A stretch of DNA of 64,000 bases, taken from assembly GCA_009823505.1 (NCBI GenBank), contig VZQC01001600.1:504545-568544 (forward strand), read 5' to 3'. Shown here in pieces: positions 12,750-22,659 of this stretch (the stretch's first letter is position 1; every line of letters begins with the position of its first letter). The notes beneath the pieces are model-generated. The model ran no database searches. It saw nothing but the letters and a program-made list of their open reading frames with translations, and had not been told where the DNA came from. The DNA comes from Rhizomys pruinosus. Its lineage: Eukaryota; Chordata; Mammalia; Rodentia; Spalacidae. The translations under genes and the position numbers were made by a program.

Positions 12750-13097
12750 CGTGGAGACATAGTTGAGTAAGTGAAATGCCTGCTGTGGAGGTGTGAAGAT
12801 CTGAATTTGGATCCTCAAAGCCCACAGAAAAACTGGGTGTAATCTCTGAGCTGGGGGAGCAGAGACATGCAGATCCTGGGGCTCATTGGACAGCAAGTCT
12901 AGCTAAGTGGTGAGCTCCAGGTTTACTGAGAGACCCTGTCTTAAAAAATAAGGTGGACAGTGGTTAAGAAAGGCACCTGAGGTCCACCTCTGGCCTCAAC
13001 CTGTGTATGTGCACTCATGCACCTCCCCCATGTGCACACACCCACATGAATATCACCTAACCCTGCCCCCCTCCCCACATCACACAAACACACACAA
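12750..13097 (+). mobile_element. RSINE1/B4-type composite SINE
   Basis: A B4-like head, a B1-like middle ('tggtgagctccaggttta', 'gagagaccctgtcttaaaa') and the distinctive tail 'aaggtggacag', ending in CA-rich sequence. Confidence 0.75.
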
Positions 13098-13106
13098 GAA
13101 AAAAAA

Positions 13107-13152
13107 GACTTAGAGAGTAAATAATTTTCCAAGGTCAACTAATAAGTGGGAG
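13107..13152 (-). mobile_element. MIR core fragment
   Basis: Short match to the MIR core in reverse: 'taattttccaaggtcaacta' followed by 'agtgg'. It is small and diverged. Confidence 0.5.
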
Positions 13153-13370
13153 AATGCATTGGGGACACGGCTCAGTGCTTAAGAACACTGGCTGCTATTG
13201 CAGAGGACTGGGGTTTAATTCTCAGAACCCACATGGCAGCTAACAAGCCAGCATAACTCCAGTTCCAGAGGATCCAACTCCCTCTTCTGACCTTCTTGGC
13301 CATTGCTGGGATGGATGTACTTACGTACATGCAGACAACACATAACATAAAAATAATAAATACAATAAAA
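13153..13370 (+). mobile_element. B3/B2-type SINE
   Basis: Forward tRNA-derived SINE with 'ctcagtgcttaagaacactg', 'acccacatggcagctaac' and an A-rich tail. Confidence 0.85.
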
Positions 13371-14463
13371 GTGGGAGCATTGGAGCTGAAGCCAACTTAT
13401 TTATGCTTCAGAATGAGTTTTCCTGATGTATTCTGATTAATCCTTAGAATCTATTAAGAACTCAGGCACCTGGACTGTAGTAGACTTCTCAGTCACTAAG
13501 TCCTGTTCATCTGAGCAGAAGCTTTTTAGTTCGATGTGCCAGTTCAGATATTTTTTTTTTGTTCTTATAACTACTGTGCTTTATATTTTCCCCCCAAATA
13601 TTTGTTCAGATCAGTTTGAAGCCTGAAATCTGAGACATAATACAACTTGAAAGGATTTAAAGAGAATATTTAATAGTTTAGTTTGGTTAGAGTGTAATAA
13701 TTAGAGCAGATAATTATATTTGTCTGGTTTTCAAAAATTTGCAATAAAAGGAAATCTTTTGTTATTTTAATTTTTGGTAGCAAATAAATATATATAGAAC
13801 CAGTTTAAAAATACAAGGAGAATAACATTCATGCATCACTACCATTCAGTCCACAATCATAACAAGTTATCAACTGCCCCAACAATGTCCTTCATACAAG
13901 ATCCAATCCAGAACCAAATATTCTTTTTCTTTTTAGTCTCCTTCATGTTTAGGTTACTCCATCCATTTGTCCTCGTTTCTCTTGCTTTACACACCTTTGA
14001 AGATTATAGGCCAGTTATTGTGCAAAACTCCTTAATCTGAGTTTTTTTTTTCCCCCAAGCGATACCTACTGTAGATACAATACTTTCCCCCAGTGTGCTC
14101 CATCAGCTGGCACAAGGACTCCAGTCCTTCCATTACTACTAACACTAGCATTGGTCTAAGCTTCCTGACTGCAGAGTACCTCATCTCTCCTTCGTATTTA
14201 GCAAACACTTTGTGCAGGGATACTTGGAAAGCAGGAAATGAACTCCTGGGTTGTCACCAAACCCTTGATGACTAGTGTCAGCCCAACTTAATGCTTCCTG
14301 TTTCAACAAATGCTGGGACTAAATAACAAGCTTCCAATTCAACTTTTCCTTCTGCATATCACAGCTGCTGCTCTCTTCTAAGGAATAAATATTTGCTTAT
14401 GTAACATGGACTCACAGATTCTTAGCTTATTATGGGCTGTCTACCCTGTTATCACTTCTTTTT
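13371..14463. other. Unassigned AT-rich stretch
   Basis: No recognised repeat, and the open frames are short and featureless. Confidence 0.4.
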
Positions 14464-14545
14464 ATTTTCCGCAGTGCTGGGGATTGAAGGCAGGGCCTTA
14501 GTGTACTAGTGAGGTGCTCCACCACTGAGCCACGTCCTCAGCACT
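14464..14545 (-). mobile_element. ID SINE
   Basis: Reverse ID element: 'gtgctggggattgaaggcag' to 'gagccacgtcctcagcac'. Confidence 0.75.
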
Positions 14546-14578
14546 CCTGCTGTTTGTTTGGATGTAAGCTGCCTCAGC

Positions 14579-14802
14579 CTGGTTGGAGAGTTGGGTCAGC
14601 AGTTAAGAGCACTGGCTGTTCCTGCAGATGACCTGGGTTTGGTTCTCAGTGCTTACATGGCAGCTAATAACCTTTCTTAACTCCAGTTCTAGGTGATCTG
14701 ATGGCTTCTTCTAGCCTCTGTGGGCACTGCATGCATGTGATGCACTTACATACACGGAGGCAAAGCACTAATACGCATACAATAAAAATAAATAAGAATT
14801 TA
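14579..14802 (+). mobile_element. B3/B2-type SINE
   Basis: Forward tRNA-derived SINE from 'ggttggagagttgggtcagc' to an A-rich tail with 'aataaaaataaataag'. Confidence 0.85.
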
Positions 14803-15242
14803 CCTCAGTCTTGATCAGTGGGAGCTTATTTGAGCTCTGATACCACTAGTACTCAGCCACAGGCTGCCACCTCCTGTTGCCCAAGGCCTTTTCCAAAATT
14901 GTTTTCACTTGATTTTTGAACAGCAGGAAGGAGAAAGGAGATTAAATTTTTATTGTTTGGTAAAATGTAAGATAGAATGAAATAATTTAAAAACAACATT
15001 TGGAATTCTTTTGTTTTGAACTTCAAATAGGAAGCAATTGACTTATTTTATATATTTTTCTATTTTGTTTTCTTGTGGTAAGATATGAAAAAGATTTCCT
15101 GGCTATTTTGTAAACACTTGTAGGCACCTTATAGATGTGGACAATCTTAATTCTCAATTAATTAGAGATCGAAATGTAATATAATCATTAATGTATGCTA
15201 TCTCCTTACTTTTAAAAATATTTTAAGTGCTAAAGAGACCCG
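14803..15242. other. Unassigned AT-rich stretch
   Basis: No repeat or gene recognised. Confidence 0.4.
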
Positions 15243-15246
15243 ATAG

Positions 15247-15631
15247 TGTAAGACCCGAATTGAGGCTTACCCTTGAGAGACCCCCGAGTGAGAGATGCGA
15301 AGACAGTCTTGCTGCAAACGCAAGAGGTTTACTCTGGGGCACCAGGGTTTGCCTGTACAACGGGGAGAGGCGAACCCCGAGCAATCTCTACATACAGGTT
15401 TTATACACTTAGAGCAGGGCAGGAATCAAACCCTGGTCTCCTGCATGACAGGCGGGGATACACAGCATGCCTGGGTCTGCAGGTGGCTTGGGGCCAGGGC
15501 CCTCAGGGTGGTTCTTCCTGGAATTATAACTGACTGTGGTTTTCTGTTATTTGCTAACCTAGGGAGGGGTTGCTATTTGCTAAACTATTTTGCAAAGTGG
15601 AAAATTCCACTGGCCTCTTTCTGTCCCTTCA
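15247..15631 (-). mobile_element. Solo LTR of a gammaretrovirus-like (ERV1) element
   Basis: Read on the minus strand it starts TGAAGGG, has a TATA box (plus 15399-15410) and an R region with a variant poly(A) signal before 'aaacctcttgcgtttgc'. A U5 rich in 'gggggtctctc' follows, and it ends in TTACA. The 'aaacctcttgc' motif and U5 layout are typical of gammaretrovirus-type LTRs. The flanks ATAG (15243-15246) and GTAG (15632-15635) would be a 4-bp duplication with one mismatch. No gag, pol or env sequence lies nearby, so it is a solo LTR without coding capacity. Confidence 0.7.
15399..15410 (-). promoter_or_regulatory. LTR TATA box
   Basis: 'tgtataaaacc' on the minus strand, about 70 bases upstream of the putative poly(A) signal region, as expected for the U3/R border of an LTR. 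Confidence 0.55.
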
Positions 15632-15644
15632 GTAGCTAGCCCTG

Positions 15645-15696
15645 TATACAAGTGCATATGAGCAATACTAAATAGACTGAGGTAGACTGCATACAT

Positions 15697-15730
<34 letters not shown>

Positions 15731-15841
15731 CAAGTATCATGATAGAAGAAGAAGAGTCATAAATCAAGTGGGAGTGGAGGAGGTAGGGAGAAATCAGAGG
15801 TGGGAGAATGAGGGTTGGAAATGAGGCAGAGTATACACATG
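15645..15841 (+). mobile_element. Old L1 3' UTR (Lx-like), left part, split by an LTR
   Basis: A GT run followed by a purine-rich tract ('gaagaagaagag', 'gggagtggaggagg') as in Lx-like 3' ends. It resumes at 16512 after the inserted LTR. Confidence 0.55.
15699..15728. repeat. (GT)n microsatellite
   Basis: A GT run of about 30 bases. Confidence 0.97.
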
Positions 15842-16511
15842 TGTAGGAAGCTTTCTTTTTATGCCGAACAGGGACCACGTGGCCCTGCTAAGGGGGATGG
15901 GGACACAATGCCCGCTTTGTGGACACTGTGGGGAGCTGACCCCTCAGCGCAGAGGCCAGCTGGCTACTTCCCGTAGCCCAGCCTGGATGATACTTCCCAC
16001 TCAGGCCCTTAGCCTGGACCCATGAGACACATGTTCCACCCTTGGCCGTGACTTCTCACCTGCCCAGAGTCTGGACAGGAATTTCAGGCTGATGGCTGAT
16101 CACCTCCCTTCAGCCAATACCCACTCACAACACCAACTACCCAGATTGGTGATCCACAAAGGAATCTCTTTCCAACCCACTGGCCACTGGAAAGAAATGC
16201 AGGCCTACCTTAGCCTGTATGTGCATAATAATTAATAAAAATAATGGCCAGGAATTCTGTGATGATGTTACTATGAAATTCAAATTTATTCCTTGCTACA
16301 GCCTGCTTTTATAAACTAAATGACATCAGTTCCCAGACCAATCATAAGTCCCCCAACTCCACACCACTGCACACCGTTGCCCCACCCGCATCACGCACCT
16401 AGGCCATGCTGCTTGCTCCTCCTTGGGGTGGGGCCAGACCCTCAGCCATGCGTTACCCTGAGCCATGCTAGTTGGAAAGCCAGCCTGCAACTCGAGCTGG
16501 ATTTCCCTACA
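15842..16511 (-). mobile_element. Solo LTR with 6-bp target duplication (ERVK-type)
   Basis: The 670-bp element has imperfect inverted ends (TGTAGGA...TCCCTACA on the plus strand) and an exact 6-bp duplication CACATG at 15836-15841 and 16512-16517. On the minus strand a 'gattgg' box (CCAAT complement) is followed by 'tttataaaag', then 'aataaa' (plus 16285-16290), giving the orientation. A 6-bp duplication is the size made by beta/ERVK-class integrases. There is no internal region. An open frame at 16320-16547 is incidental. Confidence 0.82.
16306..16316 (-). promoter_or_regulatory. LTR TATA box
   Basis: 'gtttataaaag' on the minus strand, with a CCAAT-type box upstream and AATAAA about 17 bases downstream. 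Confidence 0.55.
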
Positions 16512-16560
16512 CACATGTATGAAATTCTAAAGAAGTTAAAATTATAAAAAAAATTTAAAA
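16512..16560 (+). mobile_element. Old L1 3' end, right part
   Basis: 'catgtatgaaattctaaag' followed by an A-rich end completes the Lx-like 3' UTR that the LTR split. Confidence 0.55.
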
Positions 16561-16901
16561 GGGCCAGTTGTTTGTTAGGAGCATTTGGGGAACACACGTT
16601 CTATACCTAGTGTTTGTGTTTACCGAGGAATGCATATAGGAGTGTCACAGTAACAGCTCATGTAATTTTAAATGAAAAATTTTTAATTCTACTTGTGAGA
16701 CAACTAATTTGATATCTGATCAGTTATAAAGGGGAAAGATAGCTTCTAAACCAAAGTGCCTGTTGGACCTTGTGTTGAGACCCATGAGCCGGAAGCTAGC
16801 AATGCTAATCCAATCAGAAAATTCAGAGACCAACAGATCTCTGAGCAAAATCAACAAAGCTAATAGCCAAGTTGAAAGACAACAGATGAGAAGCAGCCCT
16901 G
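16561..16901. other. Unassigned stretch
   Basis: No repeat or gene recognised. Confidence 0.4.
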
Positions 16902-17137
16902 AGGGCTAAAGAGATGGTTCAGTGGTTATGAGTGAATAATGCAGCTCCTGAGGACTCAAGATCGGTTCCCAGCATCTACATAGGGTGGCTCACAATTGCC
17001 TCTAATTCTAGCTCCTGGGGATCTGATACCTCTGGCCTTTGCAGGCACCTGCACACATGTGTGCATACACCTCATCATAGACACACACACAGACACACGC
17101 ATACACACACACACACACACACACACAAATAATAAAA
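16902..17137 (+). mobile_element. B3/B2-type SINE with CA-rich tail
   Basis: Forward tRNA-derived SINE ('gctaaagagatggttcagtg', 'ctcctggggatctgatacc') whose 3' part has grown into a CA run. Confidence 0.85.
17080..17127. repeat. (CA)n microsatellite in SINE tail
   Basis: Imperfect then perfect CA repeats. Confidence 0.95.
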
Positions 17138-17313
17138 ATGAGCCAGGCATGGTGGTACATGCCTTTAATCCCAGTACTCAGGAGGCAGAGGCAGGCAGAG
17201 CTATGTGAGTTCAAGGCCAATGTGGTCAACATAGAAGTTCCAGGCCAGGGAGGCCATACAAGTTGGGCTACAGGAATACTCTGTCTCAAAAAGACCAAAA
17301 ACAAACAAACAAA
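17138..17313 (+). mobile_element. B1 SINE
   Basis: Forward B1 directly after the B3, with an insertion-like stretch in the middle ('aacatagaagttccaggcc'). Confidence 0.88.
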
Positions 17314-17329
17314 TCCTTAACAAAAAATA

Positions 17330-17655
17330 ACTCTTCAGGTTTGAATCTGAAATGTCACCTATAAGCACATGTCCAAGAACACGCTTCCCAGTAAGTGTGT
17401 CTTCAGGAGGTTGGTAGGCATGGGGCTTCGAAGGGTCTACCCCAGCACTGGTCCTGCTCTGTGTACTTCCTGATCTACCACAGTGTGAACAGCCACTGCC
17501 TCACACTTCTGTTGCTGCACACTGAGTTCCCCCTGCCATGCCTGCCCTCTCTGACAGACCAAAATTCCTTGGAGACCATGGGCTAAAACAAATACCTTTC
17601 CTTCCTTAAATTATACCTATCAGGTATTTTGGTCATAGTAACATAAACTAATAAA
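17330..17655 (+). mobile_element. MaLR-type LTR remnant
   Basis: 3' features of a MaLR LTR: 'ctaaaacaaatacctttcc', 'tatcaggtattttggtcat', 'taacataaactaataaag'. The 5' part is diverged. Confidence 0.6.
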
Positions 17656-17774
17656 GCAGCTAATTACAAAAATAGGTCTTATATACTCAATTATGAAAGT
17701 AAAATAAGCTTTCTTTAAAAAGTATAAAATGAATAATTTTATATGACAATGTTAATAGAAAATTAATCTATTCT

Positions 17775-17985
17775 TTTTTTTTTTTTATCTTAAGACAGGG
17801 TCTTATGTCCAGACTGGTCTTAAACTTGATGCTGACCTTGAACTTCTGATCCTCCTGGCTCCACTGCCTGAGTGCTGGTATTACAGGCTTGGGTCACCTA
17901 CCCTACCTTGTTCTTGGGGTTGAATCCGGTGCTATATGCCTGTTAGGCAATCGCTCTACCAAATGAGCTATTTCCCTAGTCTCTA
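17775..17985 (-). mobile_element. B4 SINE
   Basis: Reverse B1-like unit (17775-17910) joined to a reverse ID-like unit ending 'gagctatttccctagtc'. Confidence 0.7.
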
Positions 17986-18059
17986 GGTATTCATTTTAAT
18001 AGCACAAATGAATAATAGTATTAGTATATTATATGCCTAATATTCTAGTTTTTAAATAT

Positions 18060-18134
18060 GTTCTGATTTAATTTGATGCTATCATTTGAAGACATCATTG
18101 ACTTTATCAATTTTATATACAAAGAAACAAAGAA
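18060..18134 (-). mobile_element. Possible MIR, left half, split by family X
   Basis: This stretch plus 19691-19770 can be read as one reverse MIR ('aagaaacaaagaa', then 'gaaatttgaacctgaggcag') interrupted by the family X insertion. Highly diverged. Confidence 0.4.
18121..18134. repeat. Target-site duplication, left
   Basis: 'aaagaaacaaagaa', matching 19677-19690 exactly. It brackets the family X copy and dates it as an insertion with L1-type ends. Confidence 0.88.
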
Positions 18135-19676
18135 CATGGGAGGGATGTATTGAGACCACACATGCAAGTGTACAGATGGCCTCTGGAATGCCAGAGAGTG
18201 TTACCAAAGGCCACTAAACCAATAAAGCAAATATGGGTCTCCCTGAGTCAAGCAAGACTCCACCGTCAGCACCAGCTACACTTCACCTGCCTGGAAATAC
18301 TGTGCAGCAGAGGCAGCCATGTGCCTGTATATCCCAAATCTAATTGGCTATTGGCTCTCCCCTTGGAGAAATAACCCATGGCTGATGCCACAAGCTTACA
18401 TCCTCTAGTGGTTCGGAGCTGTTATAAGCCACAGTAAGACCCTGTCCATATTTAACAGGGGGGAAACATGTAATTCATGGATCAACCTATCCCAAAACGT
18501 GTCTATAGCCTAAAGTTAACCTAACCATAACTATTAGTGCTGCTAAATACCTATATATCTAATTGTTTGGGCTTCATTAGTAGGATAGAAAAGTTCGTCC
18601 TGGACAAACTGTTCAGCCCATGAAAGGAAAAACAGCCAGAATTGACCGAGTCCAAGTCAACAGCTCCAAAGAGAGTGAACTGTTTAACTCTCATCCCACT
18701 GTGCCCCTTTTCTAAGTCCTCCGGACACAAGACGCGGAAGAGGGGGTGGTCGGCGTAAGTGGCTGCGATTGGGGTGCATTGTGAACTACAGCAATTGTAG
18801 TCTGGACACTCAAGTGATCAACTTGATTGAACAACAACATGTCACCCCCCATGGATGGTGGCGGCTGCTGCGTGTTGGGACAAACAGCGCTGCATGCGTA
18901 GGTTTTGTCTGAAGGATGCTTGACTCATGGATTATCACTATAGACTAAAAATGAAAAAAAAACAACACTGAGAGGAAAGATGCAGGAAAGTTGAGGGAGA
19001 ATGCAGTGATCTGGGAGGGGTGGTGGTGGGGGGGGGATGGGAGACTGGGGGTGGGTTCGATGCTTACGTTGGGCGGTGGGGAGGGGGGTGGCGAGGTGGG
19101 CGGACCCGGGTGGCGGTGGGGTGGGGGTGTGGGGGTGTCGGGGGGGTGGGGGGGGGGGTGAGGGGGGGGGGGGGTGGAGGGTGGGTTGGGTGGTGGAACG
19201 GGGATGGGGGGGGAGTGGGGGGGAAGGGGGGGGGAGGGGGGGTGCGTGGGGGGGGGTAGGGGGTGGGGAGTGGGGGGGGGGGTGGGAAGGGGGAGGCGGG
19301 GGGGGGGTGGGGGGGGGGGGGGTGGGGTAGTAGTGGGGGGGGGGGGGTGGTAGGGTGTGTGGGCAGCAGTGGGTGTGGGGTGGTGGGGGGAGGGGGGGCT
19401 TGTGGGGGGTGGGGGGTGGGGGGGGGGGGGGCGGGGCGGGGTGGGGTGAGGGGGGGGGGGGGTGGGGGAGGGGGGGGGGGGAGGTGGGTGGAAAGGGGGG
19501 GGGCGGGGGGGGGGGGGGGGGGGGGGGTTCGGGGGGGGGGGGGGCGGGGTGGGGGGGGGGGGGGTGGGCGGGGGTGTGGTGGGGAGGGGGGGGGAGGGAA
19601 AGGGAAATAAGCCTGAACTGAATTGGAAAAGATGTATGAAATGCACAAAGCATCAATAAAAACTAATTAAAAAAAA
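18135..19676 (+). mobile_element. Family X copy (5'-truncated, 1.5 kb) with expanded G tract
   Basis: Not a repeat I can name. It matches the family X copies at 3.8, 20.7, 22.7, 43.0 and 58.3 kb, starting inside the family sequence and ending with 'gcacaaagcatcaataaaaa' and poly(A). The 14-bp target duplication and 5' truncation show mobilisation by L1 machinery. The G-rich tract, about 35 nt in other copies, is about 590 nt here. No sense-strand coding frame is conserved among copies. Confidence 0.88.
19011..19603 (+). repeat. Very long G-rich tract (about 590 nt)
   Basis: Almost pure G with scattered T, A and C, including many G runs of 8 or more. The strand has strong G-quadruplex potential. 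Long Gly/Arg- and Pro-rich open frames on both strands here are products of base composition. Part of the length or irregularity may be a sequencing artefact. Confidence 0.93.
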
Positions 19677-19690
19677 AAAGAAACAAAGAA
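19677..19690. repeat. Target-site duplication, right
   Basis: Exact copy of 18121-18134, directly after the poly(A) tail. Confidence 0.88.
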
Positions 19691-20349
19691 GAGAAATTAA
19701 AGCCATAAAACTAGGAGGTGATTAAGCAGAAATTTGAACCTGAGGCAGGCTGGTGTGATTACAAATCTAAGTAATTTTCACTTCTGTCTTGCCTCCCTGT
19801 GACATCAGTGATAAACTCCAGCCACTGGTCTGAGTATTTGTATTATCCGTGTTGTATAAGTAGCTCACAAATTGTAGTGAGTTAGCACAATGGAACTTAT
19901 CTCTTATTCACGAAATTTCAAAGAGAGATGCATTTAGGTGCAGTTGCCAGACCTCCTTGGATGCTGGCTCTGCTTCCATCAGCAAGCATGTTTCTACTTC
20001 AAGGTGGCTGTAGGCATTGGATTTGGGGCTATCAGATTTGGCGAAATCTGAATTTCAGATAAATAACATTTCTTAGTGCATTTCTGTCTCATGCATTATT
20101 TGGAATACTTATATTCTGAGTGCTTTTTTATTTGCTAATCTGGCATCTGGGTTATCAAAGACTCTAAGAAGTATGTCCCAAATAGTACATATGCTCAAAC
20201 ATCATTTGTTATTCTTCTGATGTTCAAATCAAATTTAACTGTGTAGTCTACATTTTATTTGGCAACTCTAGTTGTATCAGATGGCTGATTGGTGAGTATG
20301 GATAATTGAAAGAATTGCATTTTGACTTGGTACACAAAACCATAAATAT
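19691..20349. other. Mostly unassigned; MIR-like start
   Basis: 19691-19770 may be the other half of the split MIR. 19850-20060 looks like an old interspersed repeat I cannot name. Confidence 0.35.
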
Positions 20350-20720
20350 TGTGCAAACCAATGGAGTAGCATGTTTTGATACATGTATACATTCTATATT
20401 TTTAGCACATAAAATTTGTACAAGGAAATAGGTCTTATGACATTTACATATATATATATATAAAATGTATTTTGATGATACTCACTCCCTTTGTGCCTAC
20501 TTTTTTTCCACTTCCCCCTTTGCTTTCCGCATCTCTAGTTGACCTCATCTTACTTTAGTGTTCCACCACCCTCAGTTTCACATGAGAGAGAACATGGAAT
20601 AGCTGTCTTTACCGGGATGGCTTTTATTTACTTAAAATTAAGATCTCTAATTTTATCCATTTTCTTACAAATAACATGATCTTATTTTTCTATATGCCAT
20701 AAAGAAAAATAAGATCATGA
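20350..20720 (-). mobile_element. Old L1 fragment, 3' part of ORF2 and 3' UTR (left piece)
   Basis: 20560-20700 follows the ORF2 3' end in reverse, diverged ('ttatccattttcttacaaat'), and 20350-20520 has an old 3' UTR feel. The matching right piece of what looks like the same L1 is at 30085-30510. Confidence 0.6.
20675..20719. repeat. Perfect 17-bp inverted repeat at an insertion junction
   Basis: Arms 20675-20691 and 20703-20719 are exact reverse complements around an 11-base loop. The left arm is L1 target sequence, so the right arm looks like a small inverted duplication of the target at the junction with the family X copy. Confidence 0.9.
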
Positions 20721-20728
20721 TATATATG

Positions 20729-22260
20729 TTCCCCTTCATGGGTTGACAGCTTATCCAGGGATGCCTTTTTAATCCTACTAAAAAAGCACAAGCAATTGGA
20801 TGTACGGGCATTTAAGCAGTACTAATTATTATGGCAAGCTAAGCTGTGAGCATAGACACAGATGCTTGGATGGTATGCTAATCCACAAACTGTGGTTTCT
20901 CTATAAAGTGTGACAAGTTCTTATTGTGGCTATATAGCATCTCCTAACCACTAGAGGACATAAGCTTGTGGCATCTGCTGTGAGTTATTCCTCCAAGGAG
21001 AGAGCTAATATCCAATTAGATTTGAGATATATATAGACACATGGCTGCCACTGTTGCACAGTATCTCCAGGCAGTTGAGGTGTAGCTGATACTGATGGAG
21101 GAATCTTGCTTGTCTCAAGGAGACCAATATTTTGCTGTATTGCTTTAGTGGCCTTTGGTAATGCTCTCTGGCATTTCAGAGGCCAGTTCTACATTAGCAA
21201 GTGACGTCTCAAAACATTTTTTCATGATCACACCAGGTCTTCGACAACGGGGACTTACTGCCTTTCTCCTTGCATATATCCCACTTATAGGCAAAAGGAC
21301 TTTACAATTTGGGGGGCTTGAATCCCCTAGCCAACATCTCCTAGGCAGAATAATTCATTGCTGATATCAGAGCTTTCCTGTACTAATATATTTTGCTTAA
21401 TTACACAGCTTATAAAGACTTTACTATTGAATTTGGCTCTAAAGAATTATCCTTTCACAGTTCCTATGCCTATCAGTCAATTAAAAAAGGGTAGTTATAC
21501 CTCTTTTATATGAAATTACCTCTGTAACAGTTGGCTCTAATATTCAGTTAGGGAATGACTTCAGTACCATCACGTTTTTCTTTTTCCTATAAAGGGGCAT
21601 CCGGAAGGTAAACTTTGTTAGGGTCCATTATAAACAGTTAACCCCAATAGAATTCAGAGAGATGCTCAGTGTCTGTGACTCAGGCAGTCTGAGGTTCCTC
21701 TTTCTTTAATTTTCAGATGGGTCAGCCTCTCTGCTGGCATTTCCCAGTCTATCCTGCATAGCCAAAAGTTGTACGTATTCAGGCATTTAGATTGGTGTTT
21801 TTACCTGTGGGAACATACAAATCTCTTCCCATTGTTAGTTTCAAGATCTCAAAATTGAAAATTTATCAAAAGGTTTCTAACATAGAGTTTTCCATTTGTA
21901 TCCCAGAAGGGATACTACCCCACCTCCCACCTCCCTCATTTTGTTTTTTAAATTTTTATGTTTTGACCTATAGATGCCTAAGTTGTATTACACATACCCA
22001 TAAACAGGAGCCAAGGCATAAGTTTTCATTAAATTTGCGCAAACTGTTTCTCATTGACTGTATGCTACTTATTTGGGAAGTAAATTTAAACTTAATTCCT
22101 TTAAATTGTCCTACAAGTAAAAGAAAGTGCTACAATGTGATACTGTATAACTCAGAAAAAATATAGAGACCATTTGTGTACCTTAACCCCAAAGTTATTG
22201 TTGGAAATTCAATACAAATTATAAATAAAACAATTAACATTTTATATTCCCAATTAGTTC
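20729..22260 (-). mobile_element. Family X copy A, 3'-truncated
   Basis: Aligns along its length with copy B (22673-24478), including 'ggaacatacaaatctcttcc' and 'ccccaaagttattgttg'. It lacks the family 3' end (G tract and poly(A)), stopping at the old L1. Its 5' side loses similarity near 22260, close to where copy B meets the L1. Confidence 0.8.
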
Positions 22261-22659
22261 AAATGTATTACCATTTTCACCAAAACCTACAACCAAATTT
22301 AACTAATCTAAACATTTCACTAAGCCTTAAAATATCCTATAATATGTGGACAAACCTTGGGCAGAGTTGAGTACCTGCCAAATAAATTTTACCCAATATA
22401 CACTTTGCTCTTTAAAGCTATATGACTAGATTCTGACTTCAGAGAAATCAAGTCCATTAACTTATATGGTTTATTTTGTATTTGTGTATAAATCTCTACT
22501 GAAATACCTCTCTATATAAATATATGTTATTTTTAAATATACCCTTTTAAACTGCAAATCTTACAGAGTGGATTTTAATGACTATCTTCCTCCAAGCTCT
22601 TGGCCTTCTTCAGGCCTGGCATGAAAACCTGCTTTAAAGACTTTTCAGTATCTAGCTCC
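22261..22659. other. AT-rich spacer between the family X copies
   Basis: Not clearly shared with copy B. It could be flank, or sequence belonging to copy A upstream of the family core. Confidence 0.4.

Noticed and set aside
18925..19656. Long Pro-rich frames (up to 243 codons) on the minus strand and Gly-rich frames on the plus strand
   Set aside because: They are translations of the near-pure G/C tract in all frames, and the tract is a grown simple repeat inside a retroelement.
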